Shown here: piece after piece, positions 25,887 to 33,017 of the stretch
Numbering within the stretch: the first letter of the stretch is position 1
Layout of the letters: the number at the start of each line of letters is the position of its first letter
Origin: Candidatus Enterococcus stercoripullorum
GTDB lineage: Bacteria > Bacillota > Bacilli > Lactobacillales > Enterococcaceae
Direction: 5' to 3'
Assembly: GCA_019120335.1 (NCBI GenBank)
Contig: DWVH01000020.1
Coordinates: forward strand, 1 to 33,017
DNA length: 33,017 nt
The notes under the pieces: model-generated
What the model was told of the DNA's origin: nothing
Database searches by the model: none
Seen by the model: the letters and a program-made list of their open reading frames with translations, nothing else
Program-made: the position numbers and the translations under genes

Positions 25887-27005
25887 TCATTTCGGTTCAA
25901 TGAAGAGGTTGTTTTCGTTATCAAAAAAACTTTTTTGCACTTTATTTATCTCTACTTTCAAATCATCCAGTAAATTTTGAATTTTATTTTTCATTTGTTT
26001 TCGTCCTCTTTCAGGAATCACAAATGCTTGCACAATATCTGGACTTAATAGTAGACAGCGTAGCATCCCTTCTTTGGTGGCGCGTATTTCAACATCATAA
26101 TACTCTTTTTCCTTTGTATATAAACGAACTTCACTATTAAAAAGACGAATTAAACGGGTCAAATCTTCCTTTTTAATGCGCAAAATATACTTTTCCACTT
26201 TTCCGCCCATCATTAATGGATAATAGTCACTACGATTAGCTTTAAGATTGTCAAAATTCGAATGATCGATTGTATAGGCAGTTTTAGTTATCTGAATATT
26301 TTTCATCAATTCGACACGGTAATTATATTTTTTATTCGAATCCGAAAATTTGACTTCTACATAATAATAGCCATCTTTTAAATAGACTGCTTGGGGTTGC
26401 GCTTGAGTGATTTCTCGTTGGTTCTTCAGGATTAACCGCGTTTCTTCCCCATAAAATTCATACCCACAAAATGTGAAATCTATGGCTCTTTTACTTTCCA
26501 TCGCCAAACGGATTTGTGCTAGATTTTTAATTAAACTTGTTTTAACTGCGCTTTCAGTAAATAACGTTTGCACAGAATGAGGTTTAATCTCTACTAGTTC
26601 ATCGTTCAATGCTAATTTTAATTTCAAAATCAAATCATCTTTTTGCTTCTTTGTAAATAATGGGGATGCAGCTAGTAAATCAATAAAAATCTGTAGCTCT
26701 TCATCTAAAATAGTCGGCTGATAGTAAAGATCTGTTCTTATTTCTTCTAAATTATCGCCTTTTGTAGAATGAATCGTGCGTAAATATTTATTATTTCGAC
26801 TTACATAATCTTCATATTGCAAAAGATTATCCAATGTTACCCGAACCATTTTTTGACTAATTTGGCTATTACTCCGAGAAACCCCTTCGTAAATCGCTTT
26901 CTTTTTTGCAGGTTTGCCTATAGAAGAATTATTTTTTAAATATTTTTTTATCTCATTTGAAACAATTAAATCAATCGCTTTTGGTCTGGTTGTATCTTTT
27001 CCCAT
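25887..27005 (-). CDS. WYL-domain transcriptional regulator
   Basis: A 372-residue regulator. The N-terminal 80 residues are basic and helical (DNA-binding region). The WYL-like domain starts at about residue 165 with LAQIRLAMESKRAIDFTFCG and continues through AVYLKDGYYYVEVKF and YNYRVELMKNI. A C-terminal extension follows (YYPLMMGGKVEKYILRIKKE, MLRCLLLSPDIVQAFVIPER). WYL domains sense ligands, often nucleic acids or nucleotides, and control defence, DNA-damage and metabolic genes. SD GGAGAA. A perfect palindrome at 27028-27041 lies just upstream and may be an autoregulatory site. It shares architecture and the MMGG.xx(R/K)Y segment with the regulator at 27122-28165. Confidence 0.75.
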   Translation of the reverse strand: MGKDTTRPKAIDLIVSNEIKKYLKNNSSIGKPAKKKAIYEGVSRSNSQISQKMVRVTLDNLLQYEDYVSRNNKYLRTIHSTKGDNLEEIRTDLYYQPTILDEELQIFIDLLAASPLFTKKQKDDLILKLKLALNDELVEIKPHSVQTLFTESAVKTSLIKNLAQIRLAMESKRAIDFTFCGYEFYGEETRLILKNQREITQAQPQAVYLKDGYYYVEVKFSDSNKKYNYRVELMKNIQITKTAYTIDHSNFDNLKANRSDYYPLMMGGKVEKYILRIKKEDLTRLIRLFNSEVRLYTKEKEYYDVEIRATKEGMLRCLLLSPDIVQAFVIPERGRKQMKNKIQNLLDDLKVEINKVQKSFFDNENNLFIEPK

Positions 27006-27027
27006 GCCATTTCTCCAATTAATTATT

Positions 27028-27041
27028 TCAAAGCGCTTTGA
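27028..27041. promoter_or_regulatory. 14-bp palindrome, candidate operator
   Basis: TCAAAGCGCTTTGA is a perfect palindrome 23 bp before the WYL regulator start. It resembles a CcpA cre core (AAAGCGCTTT) but the flanking TG/CA are TC/GA, so it could be a degenerate cre or the regulator's own site. Confidence 0.45.
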
Positions 27042-27085
27042 TACTTATATTGTACTAATTTTCAATGCCCAAAACGGTCATTAAA

Positions 27086-27120
27086 AGCCTAAAATCGAAA
27101 AAAATTTTCGATTTTAGGCT
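27086..27120 (-). terminator. Long perfect hairpin, terminator of the second WYL gene
   Basis: Sixteen-base arms 27086-27101 and 27105-27120 are perfectly complementary, and CATTAA/TTAATG outside extends the stem. On the minus strand CTTTTAATG follows. The short 3-nt loop probably opens to a larger one. It begins one base after the stop codon of 27122-28165. Confidence 0.7.
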
Positions 27121-27121
27121 G

Positions 27122-28165
27122 TTAATGATATCTTTTATATAATTTTTCGACAGCTTCTGATAAATCGTCTAACAACTCTTGATCTCTACATTCAATTAAC
27201 TCTGCCACTTGATAATGTTGTAATAACCAATAACGTAATCCCCGCCTTGAAGATCGAACATATACTTCCACTTCTGTATCGTTAAAAGTTCCTGGAATGA
27301 TTTCAATTTCATGAGAGAAGCTGTCAACTAATCTGGAAAAATACTCTCTTTGTACCTTTAAGCGATAACGATTCGCTTCACCGCCCATCATATAATGATG
27401 ATTTAAGATATATTTTCCACGATTGATTCTAGCTACCGGGTCTTTTCCCTTATCCTGAACGTCTCTAGAGGCAATTAACTCTATATTGTCCATCAAATCC
27501 ACACTATGCGTATAGATTTCATTCATATCTTTATGGCGACCGAATACAAAGTAGCGATGATCATTTAATAATAAGAAATATGGCTTGATTATTTTACGTC
27601 CCATCTCCCGCAAAACAATATGCTTTCCATCAGACTCATATACATGCCAGTCATACGCAATATACTGTCTTTTATCAATTGCCTCTTGAATTTTCATCAC
27701 ATTTTCCAGTACATTATGCGTCAAGAAAAATCGTTGTTCACCAAAACTATCATTCACATAAGGTGTTAATTTCACTACATTACGATTTGAAAGGGCTTGG
27801 AGTCTTTTGGCTAAACTACCAGCCTGCTCTTTACGGAATATTTTTGAATGCATCACACAATCAATGAGATACTTTAACTCCACATCACTGATACTATTTT
27901 TATAATAATATCTTTGTCGCTTTTTTGCTCCGATTATACCAATTATTTGTTGAGAGTTTGGTAAAAGAGCTTCACTTTCTAATAAATGTTTCATGGAGCG
28001 AATCACTCGTTTATAAGTAATCTCTTCACCATACTTAGCGCTTAAATATTCAGTTATTTCCTTACAGTTAAGCGTTTTTTCTTGAAGTTCTTTTTTTGTA
28101 TCCATACTAGTAATTGCGCTCGTGTATTGCTTTAATATCTCTAATATTTCTTGAGTTAGAATCAT
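27122..28165 (-). CDS. WYL-domain transcriptional regulator
   Basis: A 347-residue regulator with a helical N-terminal DNA-binding region (ITEYLSAKYGEEITYKRVIR resembles a winged-helix recognition segment, about residues 37-56). The WYL domain is at about 155-245 (VMKIQEAIDKRQYIAYDW, PYFLLLNDHRYFVFGRHKD, HSVDLMDNIELI), followed by a C-terminal extension (YMMGGEANRYRLKVQREY). It is a divergent paralogue of the 25887-27005 product. Its SD GGGAGAG lies in the last codons of the upstream phosphatase gene, six bases of spacing between the ORFs, so translation is coupled. The ligand and targets are unknown. Confidence 0.75.
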   Translation of the reverse strand: MILTQEILEILKQYTSAITSMDTKKELQEKTLNCKEITEYLSAKYGEEITYKRVIRSMKHLLESEALLPNSQQIIGIIGAKKRQRYYYKNSISDVELKYLIDCVMHSKIFRKEQAGSLAKRLQALSNRNVVKLTPYVNDSFGEQRFFLTHNVLENVMKIQEAIDKRQYIAYDWHVYESDGKHIVLREMGRKIIKPYFLLLNDHRYFVFGRHKDMNEIYTHSVDLMDNIELIASRDVQDKGKDPVARINRGKYILNHHYMMGGEANRYRLKVQREYFSRLVDSFSHEIEIIPGTFNDTEVEVYVRSSRRGLRYWLLQHYQVAELIECRDQELLDDLSEAVEKLYKRYH

Positions 28166-28171
28166 CTAGTC

Positions 28172-28954
28172 TCACTCTCCCGGCCAAAATAGCTTTTCTA
28201 GTCCTTTTATCGTTACTTCACTTTGCCAATCAGTCGGAATCACTTTAAACTGACCTTCCTCATAACACAATAAATCACCATTACCAATCAATTGCCAACC
28301 TTGTTCGGGCACATAAACATTCGAAAAAGTATCAATTCCGATAATATTTCCTAATTTAATGGCTTTTTGCGGTGTATGACCGACTACTTGCTTAGGATAT
28401 TTAGGGTTGATATGCAAGGTTGTTTCCATAAAATCAGACCAAATTGGCGAACCATATGGAAAACGTCCACGCCGGATATACCCTACATGCGTCTGATATT
28501 CGTATAATTTCGCTTTATGTTCTTCCTCGGTCATCGTCTCAAAGTTCCAATCCTCTACCTCAAAATCTTCATTAAAGCCTGCATGACTCACAAGATAATC
28601 ATCTAACTGAAAAGCAACCTGCAACCCTAAATCATAAAGTCGTTTTTTGACTGCTAGGATTAATTCAGGATTTTCTGAAGTATAATGATTGCGTCGATCA
28701 ATCATATAGGGCGCATCGTGATTACCCACTAAATTGACAACTTCAGTCCCTTGTTTCAGATGCTCTTCCTTAAATTTTTGTAATAAATCCAAAGCCGATA
28801 AAAATAATTTCGAGTTGTTCTTTTGACCATAGGCATCAACATAATCACCGGTAAAAATCACGCGTTCAATCTTTTCTTGCGCCACCACTTTTGCCACCTT
28901 AGGCAAAATCAGCGCCTGTTGTAAATGTAAATCACCAACAAATAAAGTTTTCAT
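28172..28954 (-). CDS. PPP-type metallophosphatase
   Basis: A 260-residue phosphatase of the same superfamily as the 17854-18675 product but only distantly similar. Motifs in order: GDLHLQ near residue 7 (Asp and His ligands), GDYVDAYG near 36, GNHDAPY near 76, SHAGFNE near 121 and GHTPQKA near 190. Possible substrates are phosphoproteins or dinucleotide polyphosphates. ATG 28954 is chosen; GTG 28957 precedes it and both share AAGGAAGTGG. It is the first gene of a two-gene unit with a WYL regulator, so the regulator may respond to, or control, this enzyme. Confidence 0.82.
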   Translation of the reverse strand: MKTLFVGDLHLQQALILPKVAKVVAQEKIERVIFTGDYVDAYGQKNNSKLFLSALDLLQKFKEEHLKQGTEVVNLVGNHDAPYMIDRRNHYTSENPELILAVKKRLYDLGLQVAFQLDDYLVSHAGFNEDFEVEDWNFETMTEEEHKAKLYEYQTHVGYIRRGRFPYGSPIWSDFMETTLHINPKYPKQVVGHTPQKAIKLGNIIGIDTFSNVYVPEQGWQLIGNGDLLCYEEGQFKVIPTDWQSEVTIKGLEKLFWPGE

Positions 28955-29065
28955 CACTTACCACTTCCTTTTTTTCTATCATATATTTTTTGCTGCTTGG
29001 AGCTGATCGACCCGGCTCACATCCTTGATTTTAATTTAGAACGATTCTTATTTGTTGGCAACTGG

Positions 29066-29094
29066 TTTACAAATAAATTAGATTTTTTTATAAT
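29066..29094 (+). promoter_or_regulatory. Promoter of the siderophore uptake operon
   Basis: TTTACA (29066-29071), 17-bp spacer, TATAAT (29089-29094). The start point near 29101 is overlapped by the Fur-type box just downstream. Confidence 0.78.
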
Positions 29095-29107
29095 AATCTC
29101 AACCAAA

Positions 29108-29122
29108 TGAGAATGATTATCA
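29108..29122 (+). promoter_or_regulatory. Fur box
   Basis: TGAGAATGATTATCA matches the 7-1-7 Fur consensus TGATAATNATTATCA with one mismatch (G for T at position 4). It lies just after the -10 in front of iron-uptake genes, so iron-dependent repression is expected. A poorer related sequence (TAGAACGATTCTTA, 29037-29050) lies upstream of the -35 and may be a second site. Confidence 0.82.
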
Positions 29123-29183
29123 ATTGCAAAAACATTCACAAATAAACAATATAAACCTACCTTATGCGAAAGGAAGAGATATA

Positions 29184-30197
29184 ATGCAACCTACCTATGA
29201 TTGTGTAATTATCGGTGGTGGTCCAGCTGGTCTCTACGCTAGTTTTTATGCTGGTTTGCGTGATATGAAAGTTGCCTTAGTCGAAGCTTTAGATCACCTA
29301 GGGGGCAAGTTGATCTTCTATCCAGAAAAAATGGTTTGGGATGTAGGGGCACTTCCTCCAAGTAAAGGCAAGCAAATTCAAAAACATTTAATCGAGCAAG
29401 CCAAAACTTTCCAACCCGATATCTACTTAAATACAAAAATAAACAAAATCGAAAAAGTTGAGGATACTTTTCTTTTATATAGCAATCAAGCCACTCCTTT
29501 AAAAGCAAAATCAATATTACTTGCGAGTGGCGGTGGTATCTATACACCAAAGAAATTAACGATTCCACTAACAAAAGCAATCCAAGATAAAATTTTTTAT
29601 CACTTTCCAGATCCAAATCTAATCAAAGGAAAAGAATTATTAGTTTCTGGAGGCGGGAATAGTGCTGTGGACTACGCAATCGAAGCGCATGAATTTGGTG
29701 CAAAGGTCACAGTTTCCTATCGTGGAGAAAAGCTAAAAGGACACGAAAGCCAGGTTCGCAAACTAACGGAACTTGGAATCCCTGTATATTATTGCGACAC
29801 AATTGAAGAAATCCGTCAACAAGGTCAAAAACTCCAAGTGAAGTGCGCCGTTCACACTCTTTCTGCGGATTATTTACTCATTCAGCACGGCTATGAACAT
29901 GATGATAGTCTGTTTAAAAATTGTTCTTTTGACTTAAAGTGGCATAACGAGTATGCACTTGACTGCCAGCAACCAAGCATTACTAGTGAAATGGGCATTT
30001 TTGCGACAGGCGATATCCAATATTATCCTGGTAAAGTGAACTTACTCGCCGGTGCATTTAATGACAGCGTACATGCGGTGAATCAAATCAAACAATATCT
30101 CGATGATTCAGCCGCAAATTTTGAAATGGTTTCTTCCCATAATGAGAAATTCCATACCCGTAATCAAGCGCTTTTTACCAATAAGGAGGCGATATAG
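29184..30197 (+). CDS. FAD/NAD(P)-binding reductase (ferredoxin-NADP reductase/IruO-like)
   Basis: A 337-residue flavoprotein. The FAD-binding GGGPAGLYA (11-19) and a second dinucleotide-binding SGGGNSAVDYA near 155 are visible, and FATGDIQYYPGKVN is the late FAD motif. There is no CxxC between the two nucleotide domains, which separates it from thioredoxin reductase and places it with YumC-type ferredoxin-NADP reductases. As first gene of a Fur-controlled siderophore operon it is probably a ferric-siderophore reductase, comparable in role to staphylococcal IruO; that is inference. The start ATG 29184 has GGAAGAG; an in-frame start 60 bp upstream lacks an SD. Its stop abuts the permease ATG. 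Confidence 0.85.
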   Translation: MQPTYDCVIIGGGPAGLYASFYAGLRDMKVALVEALDHLGGKLIFYPEKMVWDVGALPPSKGKQIQKHLIEQAKTFQPDIYLNTKINKIEKVEDTFLLYSNQATPLKAKSILLASGGGIYTPKKLTIPLTKAIQDKIFYHFPDPNLIKGKELLVSGGGNSAVDYAIEAHEFGAKVTVSYRGEKLKGHESQVRKLTELGIPVYYCDTIEEIRQQGQKLQVKCAVHTLSADYLLIQHGYEHDDSLFKNCSFDLKWHNEYALDCQQPSITSEMGIFATGDIQYYPGKVNLLAGAFNDSVHAVNQIKQYLDDSAANFEMVSSHNEKFHTRNQALFTNKEAI

Positions 30198-31259
30198 ATG
30201 GAAAAGTCTATCCATCGCTTCGTTTTTTGGACACTGGGAATTGTTTTTCTAGCTCTGATTATTTTATCTATTGGCATTGCACTCACCCAAGGACAAGCCG
30301 ATATCAAAGTCAGTGACGTCTATCAAATCTTATTATATAAGCTTTCCAACGGTCATCTAGGAAATGTCACACAACTTTCATTGGCTGATCAAAATATTGT
30401 TTGGTTTGTCCGAGCACCGAGAACACTTTTAGCGATTTTTGTTGGTATGGGACTTACAATTAGTGGTACGGTCATGCAAGCTGTCGTCCAAAATCCACTG
30501 GCTGATCCATATATTTTAGGTATCTCTTCTGGTTCATCATTGGGAGCTACCTTTGCCATTTTGGTCGGATTCGGTGGTGGGGCTTTGGTCTTTCAATTCG
30601 GCTTAGCATTTGGCGCCTTTATCGGAGCTATTTTCGCCAGTATCTTTGTCCTACTCTTGGCAAGTGTTGGCTCAAAAATGACTTCAACGAAATTAGTGCT
30701 TTCAGGGATGATTATTAGCTCCTTATGTAGTGCTTTGTCAAATCTCATTATCTATCTTGCTAATAACGCAGAAGGCATGAAAACCGTCACCTTTTGGACA
30801 ATGGGAAGTTTAGCTAGTGCAAGTTGGCAAAAATTACCTTTAGTCAGTCTGATTGTCTGCGGGTTAACGTTTTTTTTCATCTTACAAGCACGGATTTTAA
30901 ATGCGATGTTACTTGGCGATGAAGTTGCGACTACCTTAGGGATTAAGCTGAGTTTTTACCGCAAAGTCTACATGATTCTTGCGGCACTTTTAACTAGCAT
31001 TATTGTCGCAAACTCGGGAATGATTGGTTTTGTGGGACTAATTATCCCACATATTGTCCGCGGAATGACTGGTTCGGACCATCGCCTATTGATGCCATTA
31101 TCTGCTTTATCTGGTAGCTTATTTATGATTTGGGCAGATGTTTTAGCACGTTCTATCTTAAGTGGCGTCGAATTACCCATCGGCATCATCACCGCCATTA
31201 TTGGTTCACCGCTTTTCATTTACATTATTTTGAAGAAACAGTACAACTTTGGAGGGTAG
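30198..31259 (+). CDS. FecCD-family siderophore ABC permease
   Basis: A 353-residue integral membrane protein with about nine to ten hydrophobic helices. It carries the FecCD hallmark GTVMQAVVQNPLADPYILGI near residue 92 and the ATPase-coupling loop GLIIPHIVRGMTG near 275. It forms the translocation pore for ferric siderophore, haem or cobalamin. Only one permease gene is present, so the pore is probably a homodimer. ATG follows the reductase TAG directly, with GGAGG eight bases upstream inside that gene. The ATPase gene starts four bases after its stop codon. Confidence 0.93.
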   Translation: MEKSIHRFVFWTLGIVFLALIILSIGIALTQGQADIKVSDVYQILLYKLSNGHLGNVTQLSLADQNIVWFVRAPRTLLAIFVGMGLTISGTVMQAVVQNPLADPYILGISSGSSLGATFAILVGFGGGALVFQFGLAFGAFIGAIFASIFVLLLASVGSKMTSTKLVLSGMIISSLCSALSNLIIYLANNAEGMKTVTFWTMGSLASASWQKLPLVSLIVCGLTFFFILQARILNAMLLGDEVATTLGIKLSFYRKVYMILAALLTSIIVANSGMIGFVGLIIPHIVRGMTGSDHRLLMPLSALSGSLFMIWADVLARSILSGVELPIGIITAIIGSPLFIYIILKKQYNFGG

Positions 31260-31262
31260 CTT

Positions 31263-32024
31263 ATGAAATTATCTATTGAACACTTAGATTTAAGCATCAA
31301 GCAACGCACTCTCCTAGAAGACATTTCTTTAAAGACTAAAGACGGCCAATTTGTCGGTTTAATCGGAGCGAATGGTAGCGGAAAATCTACCTTACTGAAA
31401 ACCATCTATAAAACACTCAAACCAGATAGCGGGGAAATTTATTTAGATGAACTCAATATTTTGCATAGTTCTGAAAAAAAGGTTGCCCAAAATTTAAGTG
31501 TGGTGAGCCAATTCAACGAACTTAGTTTTGATTTAACGGTCAAACAAATGGTGTTCTTAGGTCGGACACCGCATAAACGCTTATTAGAACAAGAAAATAA
31601 ACAAGATTTACAAATTGTAGAGCACGCTTTAAAAACGACTAATTTGTTAGACTATCAAGATCGTAGTTTTCTTTCACTATCCGGTGGTGAAAAACAGCGA
31701 GTGATTCTTGCCAGAGCCATCGCGCAAGAGCCACAATTTATGATTTTAGACGAACCTTGTAACCATTTGGATATTCGTTATCAGTTAGAAATCATGGAAA
31801 TTGTCAAAAATCTAGGCATTGGGATTTTAGCTGCATTACACAGTTTGGAAGATGCCTGCCGTTATTGCGATGAACTCTATGTCTTAAAACATGGAAAAGT
31901 GCTCGTACAAGGTAAACCAGAAGACATCTTGACCGAAGACTTAATTGAGGAAGTTTACGGTGTCAAATGCAAAATCTATCAAAACCCAATTACCCAACAA
32001 TTAGGATTTTATTATTATAAATAA
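31263..32024 (+). CDS. Siderophore ABC transporter ATP-binding protein
   Basis: A 253-residue ATPase of the FecE/BtuD class. Walker A GANGSGKST near residue 36, Q-loop in VVSQ near 77, signature LSGGEKQR near 140, Walker B FMILDEP near 160 and the H-loop histidine in AALHSLED are all intact. It pairs with the permease encoded immediately upstream (SD GGAGGG in the permease end). The substrate is set by the binding protein and not readable here; iron siderophore is inferred from the Fur box and the reductase. Confidence 0.95.
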   Translation: MKLSIEHLDLSIKQRTLLEDISLKTKDGQFVGLIGANGSGKSTLLKTIYKTLKPDSGEIYLDELNILHSSEKKVAQNLSVVSQFNELSFDLTVKQMVFLGRTPHKRLLEQENKQDLQIVEHALKTTNLLDYQDRSFLSLSGGEKQRVILARAIAQEPQFMILDEPCNHLDIRYQLEIMEIVKNLGIGILAALHSLEDACRYCDELYVLKHGKVLVQGKPEDILTEDLIEEVYGVKCKIYQNPITQQLGFYYYK

Positions 32025-32300
32025 AGGTTGTAAGGCAGCTCGGTAAGACATGAAGAAATTCGTGTGCTTACCTCCCGAATGAGAAAATCGGATGAAAGAA
32101 GATTTTCTCATTCGGGAGGGCGAATTTCACAATGTCTAGCTGCCGAACACCGTCAAATAAGGTTGTGAGAAGAGTTTATCAGCTACAAGCAGCTAAGTTT
32201 GTCAGGAATGGCAAGAAAATCCATTCTGTTTAAAGATTTTCCTAGACAGTTCTGCTTAGATGCAATGTAGCTACTCTTCGAACACCGTCAATAAGGTTGT
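32025..32300 (+). repeat. Composite of two large palindromic repeat units (EFAR-like)
   Basis: Two hairpin units are bracketed by a shared junction sequence. The junction (CGAACACCGTC, then AA[A]TAAGGTTGT) occurs at 32144-32166 and 32279-32300; its right part AAGGTTGT also opens unit 1 (32024-32031). Unit 1 folds through 32034-32040/32138-32144, 32046-32051/32132-32137, 32055-32062/32121-32128 and a perfect 19-bp core 32071-32089/32101-32119. Unit 2 folds through 32169-32175/32273-32279, 32181-32186/32267-32272, 32187-32192/32252-32257 and 32205-32211/32221-32227. Architecture recalls the EFAR repeats of E. faecalis; identity is unverified. Confidence 0.75.
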
Positions 32301-32316
32301 ATGGAAGGAGAACAAC

Positions 32317-33017
32317 ATGAAAAAATTAACCTTACTTGCGCTAACTACAGCGACATTTTTACTAGCTGCTTGCGGCAATACACAATCAAAACAAGAACCA
32401 AAATCAGAGGCACACTATCCTCTTACTATTGAAAATGTCACCAAAGCAGAAGGTGGTAGCAAATGGACAAAAAAAGATGAAACCTATCAAAGCAAACCGA
32501 AAAAAGTCTTGGCTAACACACGACCAGCTGCCGAACTTTTGCTACATCTTGGACTCAAAGATAATATTGCCGGCGTTGGTGCCACTTTTGGGGTAGCCGA
32601 TGAAAGTGTCGCCAAAGAATTTAAAGAACTCAAAGACCTAGGAAACAGCTATATCAGCAAAGAAACCGCGCTAAGTGTTGATCCAGATTTAATCTATGGG
32701 CGTGGTGGGCTATTTGATAACCAAGACTGGGGTGTCGGTACGGTCGATTCACTAAATGAAATGGGCATTCCAACTTATGTCTTAGAATCATCTATCACCG
32801 GTGCGACTTTTGATTCTATTTATTCAGATATCGAAAATCTTGGTAAAATCTTTAATGTAGAAGACAAAGCCAAATCTTTCAGCAAAGAAATTAAAGCCCG
32901 TCAAGCAAAACTAGAAGCTAAAGTAAAAGACCAAAAAACGCAAACCTTTGCTTACCTACACATGTCTGATCCTAGTCAAGTGGTCGTTTATGCCGCTCAT
33001 GACGAAGCGTTCTTTAA
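32317..33017 (+). CDS. Iron-siderophore substrate-binding lipoprotein (partial, cut by right edge)
   Basis: The first 233 codons are open to the window end. The N-terminus MKKLTLLALTTATFLLAACG is a lipoprotein signal with lipobox LAAC. A charged linker follows, then KKVLANTRPAAELLLHLGLK, typical of FecB/FepB-type (PF01497) binding proteins, and DLIYGRGG, again a family landmark. It would capture the ferric complex outside the membrane and hand it to the permease encoded upstream. SD AAGGAG. It is separated from the ATPase gene by the palindromic repeat, which might allow higher expression of the binding protein than of the membrane parts. Confidence 0.92.
   Translation, partial: MKKLTLLALTTATFLLAACGNTQSKQEPKSEAHYPLTIENVTKAEGGSKWTKKDETYQSKPKKVLANTRPAAELLLHLGLKDNIAGVGATFGVADESVAKEFKELKDLGNSYISKETALSVDPDLIYGRGGLFDNQDWGVGTVDSLNEMGIPTYVLESSITGATFDSIYSDIENLGKIFNVEDKAKSFSKEIKARQAKLEAKVKDQKTQTFAYLHMSDPSQVVVYAAHDEAFF

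Noticed and set aside
32025-32316. Riboswitch or CRISPR-like array
   Set aside because: No known riboswitch core was recognised, and there are only two long dissimilar hairpin units instead of short regularly spaced repeats.

Overview
The window looks like the chromosome of a low-GC Gram-positive coccus of the Lactobacillales, most probably an Enterococcus or close relative. The reasons are the A+T-rich sequence, strong AGGAGG-type ribosome binding sites, the ymdB-ymcA-mutS-mutL order, a cysteine-free S4 protein with a long leader, and composite palindromic repeats that recall the EFAR repeats of E. faecalis. The species cannot be fixed from the sequence alone.

Layout. At 1-142 two tandem rRNA-type promoters fire leftwards, towards an rRNA or tRNA operon outside the window. 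At 236-6695, on the minus strand, is the ymdB-ymcA-mutS-mutL-maf unit (mRNA maturation, mismatch repair, nucleotide clean-up). Then come a Cof-type HAD phosphatase (6817-7599), an intergenic stretch of about 480 bp with hairpins, and a formate/nitrite-type channel (8080-8877). rpsD (9304-9915) has its own promoter and a leader that can form an SD-covering pseudoknot. At 10030-15512 citrate synthase lies divergent to aconitase and isocitrate dehydrogenase. This is the oxidative half-TCA branch that makes 2-oxoglutarate, and the dehydrogenase carries NAD-type rather than NADP-type cofactor residues.

At 15616-18675 a Fic gene broken by one in-frame stop faces a three-gene unit of a PPP-type phosphatase, a bacterial-type poly(ADP-ribose) glycohydrolase and a small metallophosphoesterase. 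From 18814 to 28954 the region is accessory in character. It holds a lipoprotein and a membrane-anchored coiled-coil protein sharing a DUF6287-like domain, a four-gene unit containing a HipA-like kinase, small DUF3232/DUF3846/DUF6994-like proteins, two WYL-domain regulators and another PPP-type phosphatase. Apart from the lipoprotein, all of these are on the minus strand.

At 29066-33017 a Fur-type operator and a strong promoter drive a ferric-siderophore uptake operon: a ferredoxin-reductase-like flavoprotein, a FecCD permease, an ABC ATPase and a substrate-binding lipoprotein cut by the right edge. A 276-bp pair of large palindromic repeat units sits between the last two genes.

The best candidates for something undescribed are the HipA-like kinase unit (20001-22598) with its nested TGTAAG operator, the pseudoknot-like rpsD leader, the DnaA-box-like cluster inside mutL, and the composite repeat inside the iron operon. 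No tRNA, rRNA gene, CRISPR array or intact insertion sequence was seen.
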